Below are positions 44,996 to 53,112 of a DNA stretch of 64,000 bases, piece by piece. The notes under the pieces were generated by a model, which was not told the DNA's origin, searched no databases, and saw only the letters and a list, made by a program, of their open reading frames with translations. Location of the stretch: assembly GCA_943788345.1 (NCBI GenBank), contig CALSPX010000011.1, positions 62,001-126,000 of the forward strand, read 5' to 3'. Position numbers and translations under genes: made by a program. The stretch comes from Ascidiaceihabitans sp023955215. GTDB taxonomy: Bacteria; Pseudomonadota; Alphaproteobacteria; Rhodobacterales; Rhodobacteraceae. The first letter of the stretch is position 1. The number at the start of each line of letters is the position of its first letter.

Positions 44996-45920
44996 GTGAA
45001 TAGCAGCTTTGCAACTGTTAAGCTCACTCTGGGTGATCGCGGTTACGTAAACTTTGTGTCTTCATTTATTTCTTACAGGCGGTTAATCATAAATTTCATT
45101 CTGACTGTGTATAGAAGTTACGCAAATTTGAATGATGTAAATCAGGCGATATGGAGCAAGATACTGACCATCAAGCGCAAACAGCTTTTTTTGGTTTTAG
45201 CGGCGTCTGTTGCTATAGCAGTGATCGCCCTTTTTCTGGATCGAAACACAAACCTGCGCTTTGAAGCAGAGGTAGTGGTCAATACGCCATCTGGCCCAAA
45301 GTCAGGCTCTGGGGTTTACAACATGAGGTATAAGTATGCCCCATTGGATCATTGGATCATTGGATCATTGGATCATTGGATCATTGGATCATTGGCTTTT
45401 TCCCCATTTTACTGATGGACGTAGTTCAACCGTCTCTGGAGAAGCTATTAGCGTTGAAGTGCTTCCGGGAGAGGTTCTCTTTGTTTTGATGCGAAGCGAT
45501 CGGTACTTTAATGAACCTGGACGTTGGTTGTACAAAGCATTCAGTCCACCAGCATTTCAAGGCGATATAAATTCCCTTGGCGTTCCTGGCTGGATCCGAG
45601 CGGTGAAACGCAGTAGTGGGAGTTACTCTTTGCCGAAGGGGGAATGGCCGCAATTTTTCGCCTTCGATGACATGACTAATCCGGGTTCAATTTTTGCAGT
45701 TGATCCCAGTGATCTTTCTCGTTCTTTCGGCCCCGGTATTTCAGTGGCCTCTTTCAATTTAAAAAGCATAAATAGACCGGTAATATTTGGTCAGGTGGAA
45801 GGGCTTTTGCCATGGCTAACAGATGTAGTTGAACGTCCACTTTGTCCCGCCGGGTCGAGGTCAAGCATAGCAGCTTGCCGCTTGGCAGTTTTTGGTGATT
45901 TCCTCAGAAGAAAAAACTGA
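44996..45920 (+). pseudogene. Conserved membrane-anchored hypothetical protein, frame broken by an 8-bp tandem repeat (possible phase-variable gene)
   Basis: Two frames meet in a tandem repeat. The upstream frame has one membrane helix (QLFLVLAASVAIAVIALFL) and then FEAEVVVNTPSGPKSGSGVYNMRYKYAP. The downstream frame gives LFPHFTDGRSSTVSGEA, VEVLPGEVLFVLMRSD and a tail to 45920. The pieces look like one conserved hypothetical protein with a periplasmic domain. With 1.75, 4.75 or 7.75 copies of CATTGGAT the frames join; at 6.75, translation stops at 45415 after an LDHWIIGS repeat. The true start is uncertain: the GTG at 44996 has a poorly spaced ribosome site, and a TTG at 45128 or GTG at 45107 would still precede the helix. 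The gene is more AT-rich than its neighbours. Confidence 0.72.
45342..45395 (+). repeat. Tandem repeat, 6.75 copies of CATTGGAT
   Basis: Fifty-four bases of perfect 8-bp repeats. The unit length is not a multiple of three, so each gain or loss of one copy changes the reading frame. Three units encode LDHWIIGS. The flanks suggest growth from a native 14-base stretch (1.75 copies) encoding LDHW. Confidence 0.95.
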
Positions 45921-46043
45921 TGGTTAAGAATACTGTTCAGACGGCGTAAAGCGATTGATCATAGAGGAAATTGGTTCGCGTGCAGCGAAATGTCGATAAG
46001 TCCGCATAGCTGCCAATCAGCGCTTAGACCGGTTGCGCGGATA

Positions 46044-46061
46044 GGCGGGGTGAACCCCGCC
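46044..46061. repeat. GC-rich hairpin of REP-like type
   Basis: GGCGGGG-TGAA-CCCCGCC, a perfect 7-bp stem with a 4-base loop, followed by CTACG. From memory, near-identical elements recur between genes in many Rhodobacteraceae genomes. It lies just past the stop of the acetyltransferase gene and may also act as a terminator. Confidence 0.55.
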
Positions 46062-46070
46062 CTACGCGGT

Positions 46071-46550
46071 TTATCGGCGAAACTCTTGTTCTTTCACGAC
46101 TGTTCCCCAAGCTTCCCCTTCTTGTTCGTGCGTCAGGGTGAAGCCGTAGCTTTCGTAAAGGTGACGTGCGGGTTCAAGCCCTGCGAAGGTTGTGAGCCAC
46201 ACGGTCCCATTTGAACGATCATCAGCATGCGACATTGCGCGATCCATAAGTTTGCGGCCAATGCCTGCGCCCCGGCAGCGTTCCGCGCAGATGAACCATC
46301 GAAGGTGCCCCCCGCGCTCGCCAGACATTGGATCATTGAGGTCTAGGACAATCGAAGCGGCGAGCCCCTCATTGTCATAGGCAAGTAGGACAAGGTCGTT
46401 TGACGCCATTCGCCCAGCAAACGCGGCCAGTTCATGTGCGACTTTGGCCTCAAAGAATGTTCCAAACCCCCAGTTCTGGGCATAGTGCTGGCCGTGTAGT
46501 GCTATGATTGTCCCCAAAGACCCTGGTGCAAATTCGGTGATAATCTTCAT
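46071..46550 (-). CDS. GNAT-family N-acetyltransferase
   Basis: A 159-residue acetyltransferase. The acetyl-CoA loop reads ERCRGAGIGRKLMDRAMSHA, and the closing segment is ARHLYESYGFTLTHEQEGEAWG, usual for stand-alone GNATs in regulator-GNAT families. It has no operon partner. The acceptor is unknown; small-molecule or protein N-acetylation are both possible. Confidence 0.85.
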   Translation of the reverse strand: MKIITEFAPGSLGTIIALHGQHYAQNWGFGTFFEAKVAHELAAFAGRMASNDLVLLAYDNEGLAASIVLDLNDPMSGERGGHLRWFICAERCRGAGIGRKLMDRAMSHADDRSNGTVWLTTFAGLEPARHLYESYGFTLTHEQEGEAWGTVVKEQEFRR

Positions 46551-46602
46551 CTTGATGCCCTTGTTCTAAAGTGTAGTTAAATTCTTGGCTCAGTGGTGAA
46601 GT

Positions 46603-47295
46603 CTAGAACGCAATCGTTTCCATCACTTCGTGTTCAATCACCTTTACATCTGGCAGCCCATCAATCAGCACTTGGGCGGATTGCTCAAGTATAGGCATGG
46701 TACGGTAGTGGTATGGGATCACGGTTTTAAAGTTGAAGTAGCGTTTGGCGGCGTAGGCTGCTTCGGCCATTCCCATGGTGAAATGCCCGCCTGCGGATAA
46801 GATGCCTATGTCAGGCTTGTAAAAATCCCCGATCCAATCCATGTCGGCCATGATCCCAGTGTCGCCTGTGATGTAGATACAGTGGCCTTCGCCGCGGATG
46901 ATGAACCCCGTCTCGGACCCCATGTATTTACGGTTTCCGTTCTCAAATATACTGGAGGAGTGGGAGGCAGGGACCAATGAGATTTCGACATTGCCGCGTT
47001 TAATCGTGCCACCCATGTTGAACCGATCACCCTCAATCGCGCCTTCATCGACGAGATGCTCAACCAACTCGTACATCCCCGCGACAGGAGCGTTCAGTTT
47101 TTGTGAAAGGTCCGCCACATCGGCCACGTGGTCAAAGTGCCCGTGGGTAACAAGGATGTCAGTGGCCCCTTTGAAGGCGGCGTCATGTTGGTACTCTGGC
47201 AGCATGGGGTTTCCAGTAAGCCATGGGTCAATCAACAGGACTTGATCTTCGATTTCGATGCGCATGCTCGCGTGGCCAAGCCAGATAATGTTCAT
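46603..47295 (-). CDS. Metallo-beta-lactamase-fold metal-dependent hydrolase (UPF0173 type)
   Basis: A 230-residue MBL-fold protein. The zinc motif HxHxDH is clear in VTHGHFDHVADVAD; other ligands lie in VPASHSSSIFENG, ITGDTGIMADMDW and the closing VIPYHYRTMP. The first strand is MNIIWLGHASMRIE, so I use the ATG at 47295. UPF0173 members hydrolyse an unknown metabolite. It precedes a minus-strand VOC gene on the same strand, but no pathway is implied. Confidence 0.9.
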   Translation of the reverse strand: MNIIWLGHASMRIEIEDQVLLIDPWLTGNPMLPEYQHDAAFKGATDILVTHGHFDHVADVADLSQKLNAPVAGMYELVEHLVDEGAIEGDRFNMGGTIKRGNVEISLVPASHSSSIFENGNRKYMGSETGFIIRGEGHCIYITGDTGIMADMDWIGDFYKPDIGILSAGGHFTMGMAEAAYAAKRYFNFKTVIPYHYRTMPILEQSAQVLIDGLPDVKVIEHEVMETIAF

Positions 47296-47351
47296 GGTGG
47301 GGTCCTGTTTATTGCGTGGGTGGTAAGTATGTGTAGTAAATATAGGGGGGG

Positions 47352-47759
47352 TTAGTCGCTCACTTGATGGACTTCGATGATGTTGCCATCTGGATCGTAA
47401 AAGAAGATTTGGTGCCACTCGACGGCCGCAGTGTGTCCATAATCAGAGTAGGGGACGCCTTTTGCTTCAAGATGGGCTTTGAACGCTTCGATGTCATCCG
47501 TACGATAAGCGATGTGGCCGCGTTCAACCGGATTGACGGCGTGACCGGTTTTGAACCCGATGCTCAGGTCCTTTTGCGCGATGTGGGTTTGAACCGCGCC
47601 ATCGGTGCGAAATGCCAGTTGACCCGCATACCCTTTGTTTTTCTCTTGTTTAGGGATGTCTTCGGTGACGGGTGGCAGCATCAGGACATCGTTGTAAAAC
47701 GCATCCATTTGGCTGACATTTTCGCTGCTAAAGCTGACATGATGTAGGGTCAGTTTCAT
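47352..47759 (-). CDS. VOC-family (glyoxalase/bleomycin resistance) protein
   Basis: A 135-residue vicinal-oxygen-chelate protein. It begins MKLTLHHVSFSSENVSQMDAF with a metal histidine at the first strand, has a second histidine in ERGHIAYRTDD, and ends EWHQIFFYDPDGNIIEVHQVSD, with two more potential ligands. The ATG at 47759 gives the normal family length. Its reaction cannot be assigned from sequence. Confidence 0.85.
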   Translation of the reverse strand: MKLTLHHVSFSSENVSQMDAFYNDVLMLPPVTEDIPKQEKNKGYAGQLAFRTDGAVQTHIAQKDLSIGFKTGHAVNPVERGHIAYRTDDIEAFKAHLEAKGVPYSDYGHTAAVEWHQIFFYDPDGNIIEVHQVSD

Positions 47760-47909
47760 TTCCACACTCCCTTGGCTGTGCAGACTTAAGTAGTTCACAA
47801 ACTTCGTGAGGCGTCCAGACCCCTGATCCAAGCGAATTGAGAAGTAACCACCCACTTGCGAGGGGGGCGTGGGCGCGTTAAACCGCCCTTAAGCAGATAA
47901 GGGATCCCC

Positions 47910-48197
47910 ATGTCGATTGATACAAGCACCGCCGCCCGCGTCGCCAAATTGGCCCGCATTAAAGTTGAAGACGATGCGCTGCCAGCATTGGCCGCTGAGT
48001 TTAACAATATCCTTGGCTTTATTGAGCAACTCAATGAGGTGGATGTGGATGGCGTTGAGCCGATGACATCTGTCACCCCGCAGCGTCTTAAGCGCCGTTT
48101 GGATGTGGTTTCCGATGGATCGCAGCAACAAGCTGTTTTGAAGAATTCACCCGACGCGCGCGAAGGTTTCTTTGCTGTGCCTAAGGTTATGGAGTGA
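47910..48197 (+). CDS. gatC: Asp-tRNA(Asn)/Glu-tRNA(Gln) amidotransferase subunit GatC
   Basis: A 95-residue subunit that stabilises the GatCAB complex, which makes Gln-tRNA(Gln) or Asn-tRNA(Asn). It shows AARVAKLARIKVEDDALPALAAEFNNIL and VEPMTSVTPQRLKRR. It ends 64 bases upstream of gatA on the same strand. gatB is not adjacent, a common situation in alphaproteobacteria. Confidence 0.95.
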   Translation: MSIDTSTAARVAKLARIKVEDDALPALAAEFNNILGFIEQLNEVDVDGVEPMTSVTPQRLKRRLDVVSDGSQQQAVLKNSPDAREGFFAVPKVME

Positions 48198-48261
48198 GCC
48201 ACGTCTGAATGACGCGCTCAAGCAGCCCTGCGCTGCACCCTGATTTGAGAAAGATGATAAG

Positions 48262-49743
48262 ATGACCGATCTAAACACACTTGGATTAGCTGAAGCCCGC
48301 GATGCACTTCGTGCTCGCACTACCACGTCTAAAGAATTGACTGCGGCTTGTTTGAAAGCCATCGAGGGTGCAGGTGCGCTGAACGCATTTGTCCACCACA
48401 CCCCTGAGATCGCGATGGAACAGGCGGCTGCGGCCGATGCCCGTATTGTGGAGGGTGATGCCCCTGCGATGTGTGGCCTGCCAATCGGGATCAAAGATTT
48501 GTTCTGCACCAAGGGTGTGCCGTCTCAAGCGGGTTCACGTATTTTGGAAGGCTTCCTGCCAGAGTATGAATCGACCGTGTCTGGCAACCTGCTGGGCAGT
48601 GGTGCGGTTATGTTGGGCAAACTCAACATGGACGAATTCGCCATGGGGTCCTCTAACGAGACATCCGTTTACGGCAACGCGATCAACCCATGGAAAGTTG
48701 ACGAGCGTCAGTTGACCCCAGGTGGATCATCCGGTGGTTCTGCGGCGGCTGTTGCGGCTGACCTTTGTTTGGCTGCGACCGGCACAGACACTGGTGGTTC
48801 TATTCGCCAGCCTGCGGCCTTTACCGGCACGGTTGGTATCAAACCTACATATGGCCGTTGTTCGCGTTGGGGTGTGGTGGCGTTTGCGTCTTCCCTTGAC
48901 CAAGCGGGCCCAATGACCAAATCGGTCCGCGATGCGGCGATCATGTTGGAAACGATGTGTGGCTATGATCCAAAGGACAGCACCAGCGCCGATTTGGCTG
49001 TGCCGAACTTTGAGGCCCTAATGACAGGCGATATTCGCGGCAAGAAAATTGGCCTGCCAAAAGAATACCGCATGGACGGCATGCCTGCTGAGATCGACAA
49101 ACTATGGGCAGATGGTGCTGACATGTTGCGTGACGCTGGTGCCGAGATTGTTGATATCTCGCTGCCACACACAAAATACGCTTTGCCAGCTTACTACGTG
49201 ATTGCCCCTGCTGAGGCATCTTCGAACCTCGCACGTTATGACGGTGTTCGTTATGGTCACCGCGCCACATTGGATGCAGGCGATGGCATCACAGAGATGT
49301 ATGAGAAAACCCGCGCCGAGGGCTTTGGCCCAGAAGTGCAGCGCCGTGTGATGATCGGGACATATGTATTGTCCGCTGGTTTCTATGACGCCTATTACAA
49401 CCGCGCCCGCCGCGTACGCACGTTGATCAAGAAAGACTTTGAAGACGTGTTTGCCGCTGGTGTTGATGCAATCCTGACGCCTGCAACGCCATCTTCGGCC
49501 TTTGGTTTGGGTGAAATGACGGATGTTGATCCAGTGCAAATGTACCTTAATGATGTGTTCACCGTGACTGTGAACATGGCTGGCTTGCCAGGGATTTCCG
49601 TTCCAGTTGGTCTGGACTCCAAAGGTTTGCCAATGGGTCTGCAACTGATTGGCCGTCCATGGGAAGAAGGCGATCTGCTATCTTCCGCCTATGCGCTTGA
49701 GAAGGCTGCAGGTTTTGTAGCCAAACCAACCAAATGGTGGTAA
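48262..49743 (+). CDS. gatA: Asp-tRNA(Asn)/Glu-tRNA(Gln) amidotransferase subunit GatA
   Basis: A 493-residue amidase-signature glutaminase subunit. The catalytic Ser-cisSer-Lys triad is visible in LPIGIKDLFCTKG (lysine) and LTPGGSSGGSAAAVAADLC, followed by TGTDTGGSIRQPAAF with the nucleophile serine. The region GIKPTYGRCSRWGVVAFASSLDQ is also typical. It hydrolyses glutamine and channels ammonia to GatB. The ribosome site is weak but the start matches the family. Confidence 0.96.
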   Translation: MTDLNTLGLAEARDALRARTTTSKELTAACLKAIEGAGALNAFVHHTPEIAMEQAAAADARIVEGDAPAMCGLPIGIKDLFCTKGVPSQAGSRILEGFLPEYESTVSGNLLGSGAVMLGKLNMDEFAMGSSNETSVYGNAINPWKVDERQLTPGGSSGGSAAAVAADLCLAATGTDTGGSIRQPAAFTGTVGIKPTYGRCSRWGVVAFASSLDQAGPMTKSVRDAAIMLETMCGYDPKDSTSADLAVPNFEALMTGDIRGKKIGLPKEYRMDGMPAEIDKLWADGADMLRDAGAEIVDISLPHTKYALPAYYVIAPAEASSNLARYDGVRYGHRATLDAGDGITEMYEKTRAEGFGPEVQRRVMIGTYVLSAGFYDAYYNRARRVRTLIKKDFEDVFAAGVDAILTPATPSSAFGLGEMTDVDPVQMYLNDVFTVTVNMAGLPGISVPVGLDSKGLPMGLQLIGRPWEEGDLLSSAYALEKAAGFVAKPTKWW

Positions 49744-49789
49744 ATACCGCAAAAATATAGCGCACTTAAGCGAACCAGAGGCAGATAGT

Positions 49790-50548
49790 ATGACGATCCG
49801 ATTGATAATGATGGCTTCAGCACTTGGTGCTTTGGCTGCTTGCCAACCTGCACTTCCTGAAAGCGGAGCAGGTGCACCAGGGCGTGGTGTTGGGTTTGAT
49901 ACATCGGCCAGCGCACGTGCGCAGCTTGATGCACCTTTGATGGTGCAGTCGCAGGCACTGCCGTCTAGCAATCAGCAAAATCAAGCGGTTCAGGCGGTAA
50001 CGTCTGAGACTGCGCCTGTTGCTGCAACGGTTTCTGCGCAGACGAATTCTGTGGCTGACGATACTTTGGCGGCGCTGGGCACCAGTGGTTCAGGTACTTC
50101 TGTTGAATCCGGACGACAGGTGGTGAATGCCAGCCCGTCCAATCCTGCGCCTGTTGCCGTCGACAACGCAGGCATTTCTGATGAAAACGATTTTGGTGCC
50201 GTCTCTGGCCGCCAATCTATCGAAAGCGATAAGGCGCGTATTGCTGCCAATCGTGCGCAATACGCGATTGTTCAACCAACAGCATTGCCAAGTCGTGCTG
50301 GTGGCAGCCAGCCGAATGTTGTGGCCTATGCGTTGGAAACCAAACACCCACTTGGGACACAAGTTCACCGTCGCAGAGGGTTCGCAACTGCGGCCAAAAC
50401 ACAGCGCAATTGTGCGGTTTACAATTCAGTAGACGATGCACAGTTAGAATTCCTGACACGTGGCGGCCCAGTTAAGGATCGCCTTGCGCTGGACCCTGAT
50501 GGTGACGGTTACGCCTGCGGTTGGAACCCTGCAAAATATCGCAAGTGA
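49790..50548 (+). CDS. Lipoprotein with a C-terminal excalibur-like domain
   Basis: A 252-residue secreted protein. A lipobox LGALAAC at about residues 12-18 marks it as a lipoprotein. A long Ala/Ser/Thr/Gln-rich low-complexity linker follows. The C-terminal 55 residues (RNCAVYNSVDDAQLEFLTRGGPVKD, LDPDGDGYACGWNPAKYRK) resemble the excalibur calcium-binding domain (DPDGDGxACE type), here with a tryptophan-containing ending. Its stop overlaps the start of the amidase gene by four bases (GTGA), so it may help the amidase at the cell wall. Confidence 0.8.
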   Translation: MTIRLIMMASALGALAACQPALPESGAGAPGRGVGFDTSASARAQLDAPLMVQSQALPSSNQQNQAVQAVTSETAPVAATVSAQTNSVADDTLAALGTSGSGTSVESGRQVVNASPSNPAPVAVDNAGISDENDFGAVSGRQSIESDKARIAANRAQYAIVQPTALPSRAGGSQPNVVAYALETKHPLGTQVHRRRGFATAAKTQRNCAVYNSVDDAQLEFLTRGGPVKDRLALDPDGDGYACGWNPAKYRK

Positions 50549-51180
50549 TCGGGCAAATCGCCTCTTCAAATTGTGGTCCACGACGTGACGGGCTGGCCCC
50601 TTCGCTGGTCGTTATCCATTACACTGCCATGCAGACAGCACAGGCTGCGATTGAGCGACTGTGCGATCCAGCTTTTGAGGTTTCGGCCCATTACGTTATT
50701 GCCAATGCTGGGGGTGTCACACAGTTGGTGTCAGAAGATATGCGGGCGTGGCACGCAGGGGCAGGGCGCTGGCATGGTCAGGATGATATCAATTCGCGTT
50801 CCATCGGTATCGAACTTGATAACGCAGGAACCCACCCATTCTCAGAACCACAGATGCGCGCGCTAGAAATACTGCTGCCTCAGATTATGAAACGTTGGGA
50901 TATCGCGCCTGAGGGTGTGATCGGGCATTCTGATCTAGCGCCGGGTCGTAAAATTGATCCGGGTCCACGATTTGATTGGGCGCGTTTGACTATTCAGGGG
51001 CTGGCGGCTGAAACACCCCCTAAGGGTTGGGCTGCCACAGAGTTTGCAGGACTGGCAGCACACGCTGGGTATGACACGAGTGTGCCCGCGACTGACCTGT
51101 TGCAAGCCGTACGCTTGCGTTGGAACCAATCCGCGACTGGCCCTTTGTGTGCCAAGGACCACGCGGTTCTTCAATCTTGA
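50545..51180 (+). CDS. N-acetylmuramoyl-L-alanine amidase (AmpD-like, Amidase_2)
   Basis: A 211-residue zinc amidase that cleaves the lactyl-amide bond of muropeptides. The zinc ligands are in LVVIHYTAMQTA (first histidine) and in the pair GHSDLAPGRKIDPGP (second histidine and aspartate). The conserved region NSRSIGIELDN precedes them, and the C-terminal extension runs to about residue 211. The GTG at 50545 overlaps the upstream stop. No signal peptide is visible, so it acts in the cytoplasm on recycled anhydromuropeptides, as AmpD does. Confidence 0.88.
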   Translation: MIGQIASSNCGPRRDGLAPSLVVIHYTAMQTAQAAIERLCDPAFEVSAHYVIANAGGVTQLVSEDMRAWHAGAGRWHGQDDINSRSIGIELDNAGTHPFSEPQMRALEILLPQIMKRWDIAPEGVIGHSDLAPGRKIDPGPRFDWARLTIQGLAAETPPKGWAATEFAGLAAHAGYDTSVPATDLLQAVRLRWNQSATGPLCAKDHAVLQS

Positions 51181-51238
51181 TAGCGACCTAACACTCCAAC
51201 CCATTGACGAACCCACAAACAAAACGCACAAGTCGATT

Positions 51239-51642
51239 GCGCGGAAGGCTGGATGGTCGCGGGATTGGCAACAATCGCGAGGAAAGTCCGGACTCCACAA
51301 AGCAATGGTGCCGGGTAACGCCCGGCGGGGGTAACCCTAGGGAAAGCGCCACAGAAAATAGACCGCCTGTGTGCGGATCGGGTAACCGATATCACACGCA
51401 GGTAAGGGTGAAACGGTGGGGTAAGAGCCCACCGCGGGACGGGCAACCGGACTGGCAAGGCAAGCCCCACCAGGAGCAATGCCAAATAGGGACCGCGTGC
51501 GACGCAAGTCGCGGGGCTGCTTTTGCCCCAGCAGGTCCGGGTTGGCAGCTAGAGGTGCGCAGGTAACTGCGTGCTAAGATGAATGACTATCTCGGGTGTG
51601 GTAACGCATCTAGACAAAATCCGGCTTACAGGCCTTCCGCGC
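51239..51642 (+). ncRNA. rnpB: RNase P RNA (class A)
   Basis: The catalytic RNA of RNase P, about 404 bases. Its 5' end GCGCGGAAGG pairs with the 3' CCTTCCGCGC (the P1 helix). Hallmarks in order are GAGGAAAGTCCGGACTCC, CAGAAAATAGACCGCC, GGTAAGGGTGAAACGGTG and AGATGAATGACTATCTC, then ACAAAATCCGGCTTACAG before the 3' end. A TTGACG box at 51204-51209 is a possible -35 element. The gene is framed by the amidase and rpmG genes. Confidence 0.96.
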
Positions 51643-51910
51643 ATATCTACATTTGTTGTCATTTAGGGCCCTAATGGGCTGCGAATCTGATGATGTGAAA
51701 TGATAATCTTTGGCAGTGTATCGCTGTTGGAAATGTAGTATCGGGGCCTTGGGTGCAGTGTTTTTTACAGCATCGCGGTTTTTTCTACTGCTGGCCGATG
51801 ATCTTCCTGCTTTTGCGGTTGACTCGGATGGTGGGCGGGGTAGAAGCCATAAATCAAGAATTCACGCGCGGTTCCGCTTTTTCAGGAACCTACGCAGCAG
51901 GAGAAGTAAC

Positions 51911-52078
51911 ATGGCTAAGCCAACCACGATTAAAATCCGTTTGAACTCGTCCGCGGGCACTGGCCACTTCTATGTGACCAAAAAGAACGCACGTACAATG
52001 ACTGAAAAAATGGTCGCACGTAAGTATGACCCAGTTGCACGTAAGCACGTTGAGTACAAAGAAGGCAAAATCAAGTAA
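51911..52078 (+). CDS. rpmG: 50S ribosomal protein L33
   Basis: A 55-residue ribosomal protein that sits at the E site of the 50S subunit. The sequence begins MAKPTTIKIRLNSSAGTG and ends VEYKEGKIK, with the FYVTKKNAR segment expected for the cysteine-free L33 class. The ATG at 51911 follows AGGAGAAG. A terminator follows at once, so it is a single-gene transcript. Confidence 0.96.
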   Translation: MAKPTTIKIRLNSSAGTGHFYVTKKNARTMTEKMVARKYDPVARKHVEYKEGKIK

Positions 52079-52100
52079 GGTTTTACCTTACTACGTATAC

Positions 52101-52128
52101 AAAGGCCGCGCATTTAGCGCGGCCTTTT
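52101..52128 (+). terminator. Rho-independent terminator after rpmG
   Basis: AAGGCCGCGC (52102-52111) pairs with GCGCGGCCTT (52117-52126) around a five-base loop, and T-runs follow (52125-52128). The preceding A-run suggests it could also serve the converging minus-strand gene. Confidence 0.9.
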
Positions 52129-52168
52129 GCGTTTTTGGGACTGATTTGGAGTTGGATTCTGCCGAAGG

Positions 52169-52648
52169 TTAATAGTCGAAGCCAGCGTAACGGTTCTTTT
52201 GATTTCCATCTTCTGGCTTGTTGACAAATTTGGCCCAGACCCCGCCTGGCCGCCAGATACCGTCCATCCGATCAAGCGCCTGTTGTCTGTCGCCGCCTAA
52301 CCCCTCAATCGCGTAACGGTAAAAGAATGCCGTGACGCGGGCGTTGTAGATACAGTGCACGTGGATCGATTTCCCGTTGAGCTGCTCAAGTGCTGTGCAA
52401 AACGCGTCAAAGTCCGCTTGGGTCGGGTTGTCGAAATCTACGGGGATATAGATATAGTTGATGGCTAGGGCTGCTAAACGTCCCGCCTCATCATCCAATG
52501 CGCCGTCATTGCTATGGGGGCCAAGATTGATGACATCGCTCAGGCCAAGTGTCTTGATCGCCGCAAATTGTGCCTCTGTCGGCTGGCCCGATAGGGTGGT
52601 GGTGGCGTCAATGCGCTGCCAATTAATCACACCGGTTGGGTCAGTCAT
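52169..52648 (-). CDS. Protein tyrosine phosphatase-like protein (CX4R variant)
   Basis: About 159 residues of a dual-specificity-phosphatase-like fold found in proteobacteria. The start is INWQRIDATTTLSGQPTEAQF, the substrate loop lies in LSDVINLGPHSNDG, and the putative active site is VHCIYNARVTAFFYRY. The cysteine and arginine are separated by four residues, not the five of the classical HCX5R motif. This spacing is usual for the subfamily, as I recall. Activity therefore cannot be assumed. The ATG at 52648 is used; a longer form at 52675 is possible. Confidence 0.82.
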   Translation of the reverse strand: MTDPTGVINWQRIDATTTLSGQPTEAQFAAIKTLGLSDVINLGPHSNDGALDDEAGRLAALAINYIYIPVDFDNPTQADFDAFCTALEQLNGKSIHVHCIYNARVTAFFYRYAIEGLGGDRQQALDRMDGIWRPGGVWAKFVNKPEDGNQKNRYAGFDY

Positions 52649-52729
52649 ATCATTCTCCGTCGTACAAATACTCACGTATTGCGTGTGGCGGGTAAGTCAA
52701 ATCTTTCGCGAGCAGGTGGGGTTTACGGC

Positions 52730-53038
52730 TTAGCGATCGGAAGGCGCTGTGTCTTTGTGGAGGGCTGCAAAAGCCATCAATTCTTCGCGCGTGTGCTTGG
52801 TGTGTACGCGCAGCTGACTTGGGTGTTGATGTTGCCGGCTAACCCCATCTCGACGCGCCTTTAGGGGGCGTATGGGGCGCGGAACAAAGCCGCCACCGCA
52901 GTTGGGGCAGACGTTACTGAGGACGTTGTTCACGCAGTCTGCGCAGAACGTGCATTCATAGGTACAGATCATGGCGTCGGCAGCTTCTGGTGGCAGGTCG
53001 CAATCACAGCACTCGCAGTTTGGTCTTAGCTCCAGCAT
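52730..53038 (-). CDS. DUF1272 zinc-ribbon protein
   Basis: A 102-residue protein whose first 45 residues are cysteine-rich: CECCDCDLPP, ICTYECTFCADC and VCPNCGGGFVPRPIRP, matching DUF1272. It should bind one or two zinc ions. The C-terminal half is basic and then acidic with no recognised domain. Function unknown. It stands between the phosphatase-like and YccA genes. Confidence 0.88.
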   Translation of the reverse strand: MLELRPNCECCDCDLPPEAADAMICTYECTFCADCVNNVLSNVCPNCGGGFVPRPIRPLKARRDGVSRQHQHPSQLRVHTKHTREELMAFAALHKDTAPSDR

Positions 53039-53060
53039 CGTCTTCTCCTGTCGTTAAACG

Positions 53061-53088
53061 AAAAAGGGCCACCCAATTGGGCGGCCCT
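53061..53088 (-). terminator. Rho-independent terminator after the YccA-like gene
   Basis: On the minus strand AGGGCCGCCC pairs with GGGTGGCCCT around AATT (53065-53088), followed by five T (53061-53065 read as T on that strand). It ends the YccA-like transcript. Confidence 0.85.
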
Positions 53089-53112
53089 GATTACATCAAA
53101 TGGTGTTGATGT

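Noticed and set aside
45342..45395. Tandem array considered as a CRISPR
   Set aside because: The unit is 8 bases with no spacers between copies, and no cas genes are present.
51663..51674. TTAGGGCCCTAA palindrome after rnpB
   Set aside because: Too short and without a T-run or spacing partner to support a site or terminator.
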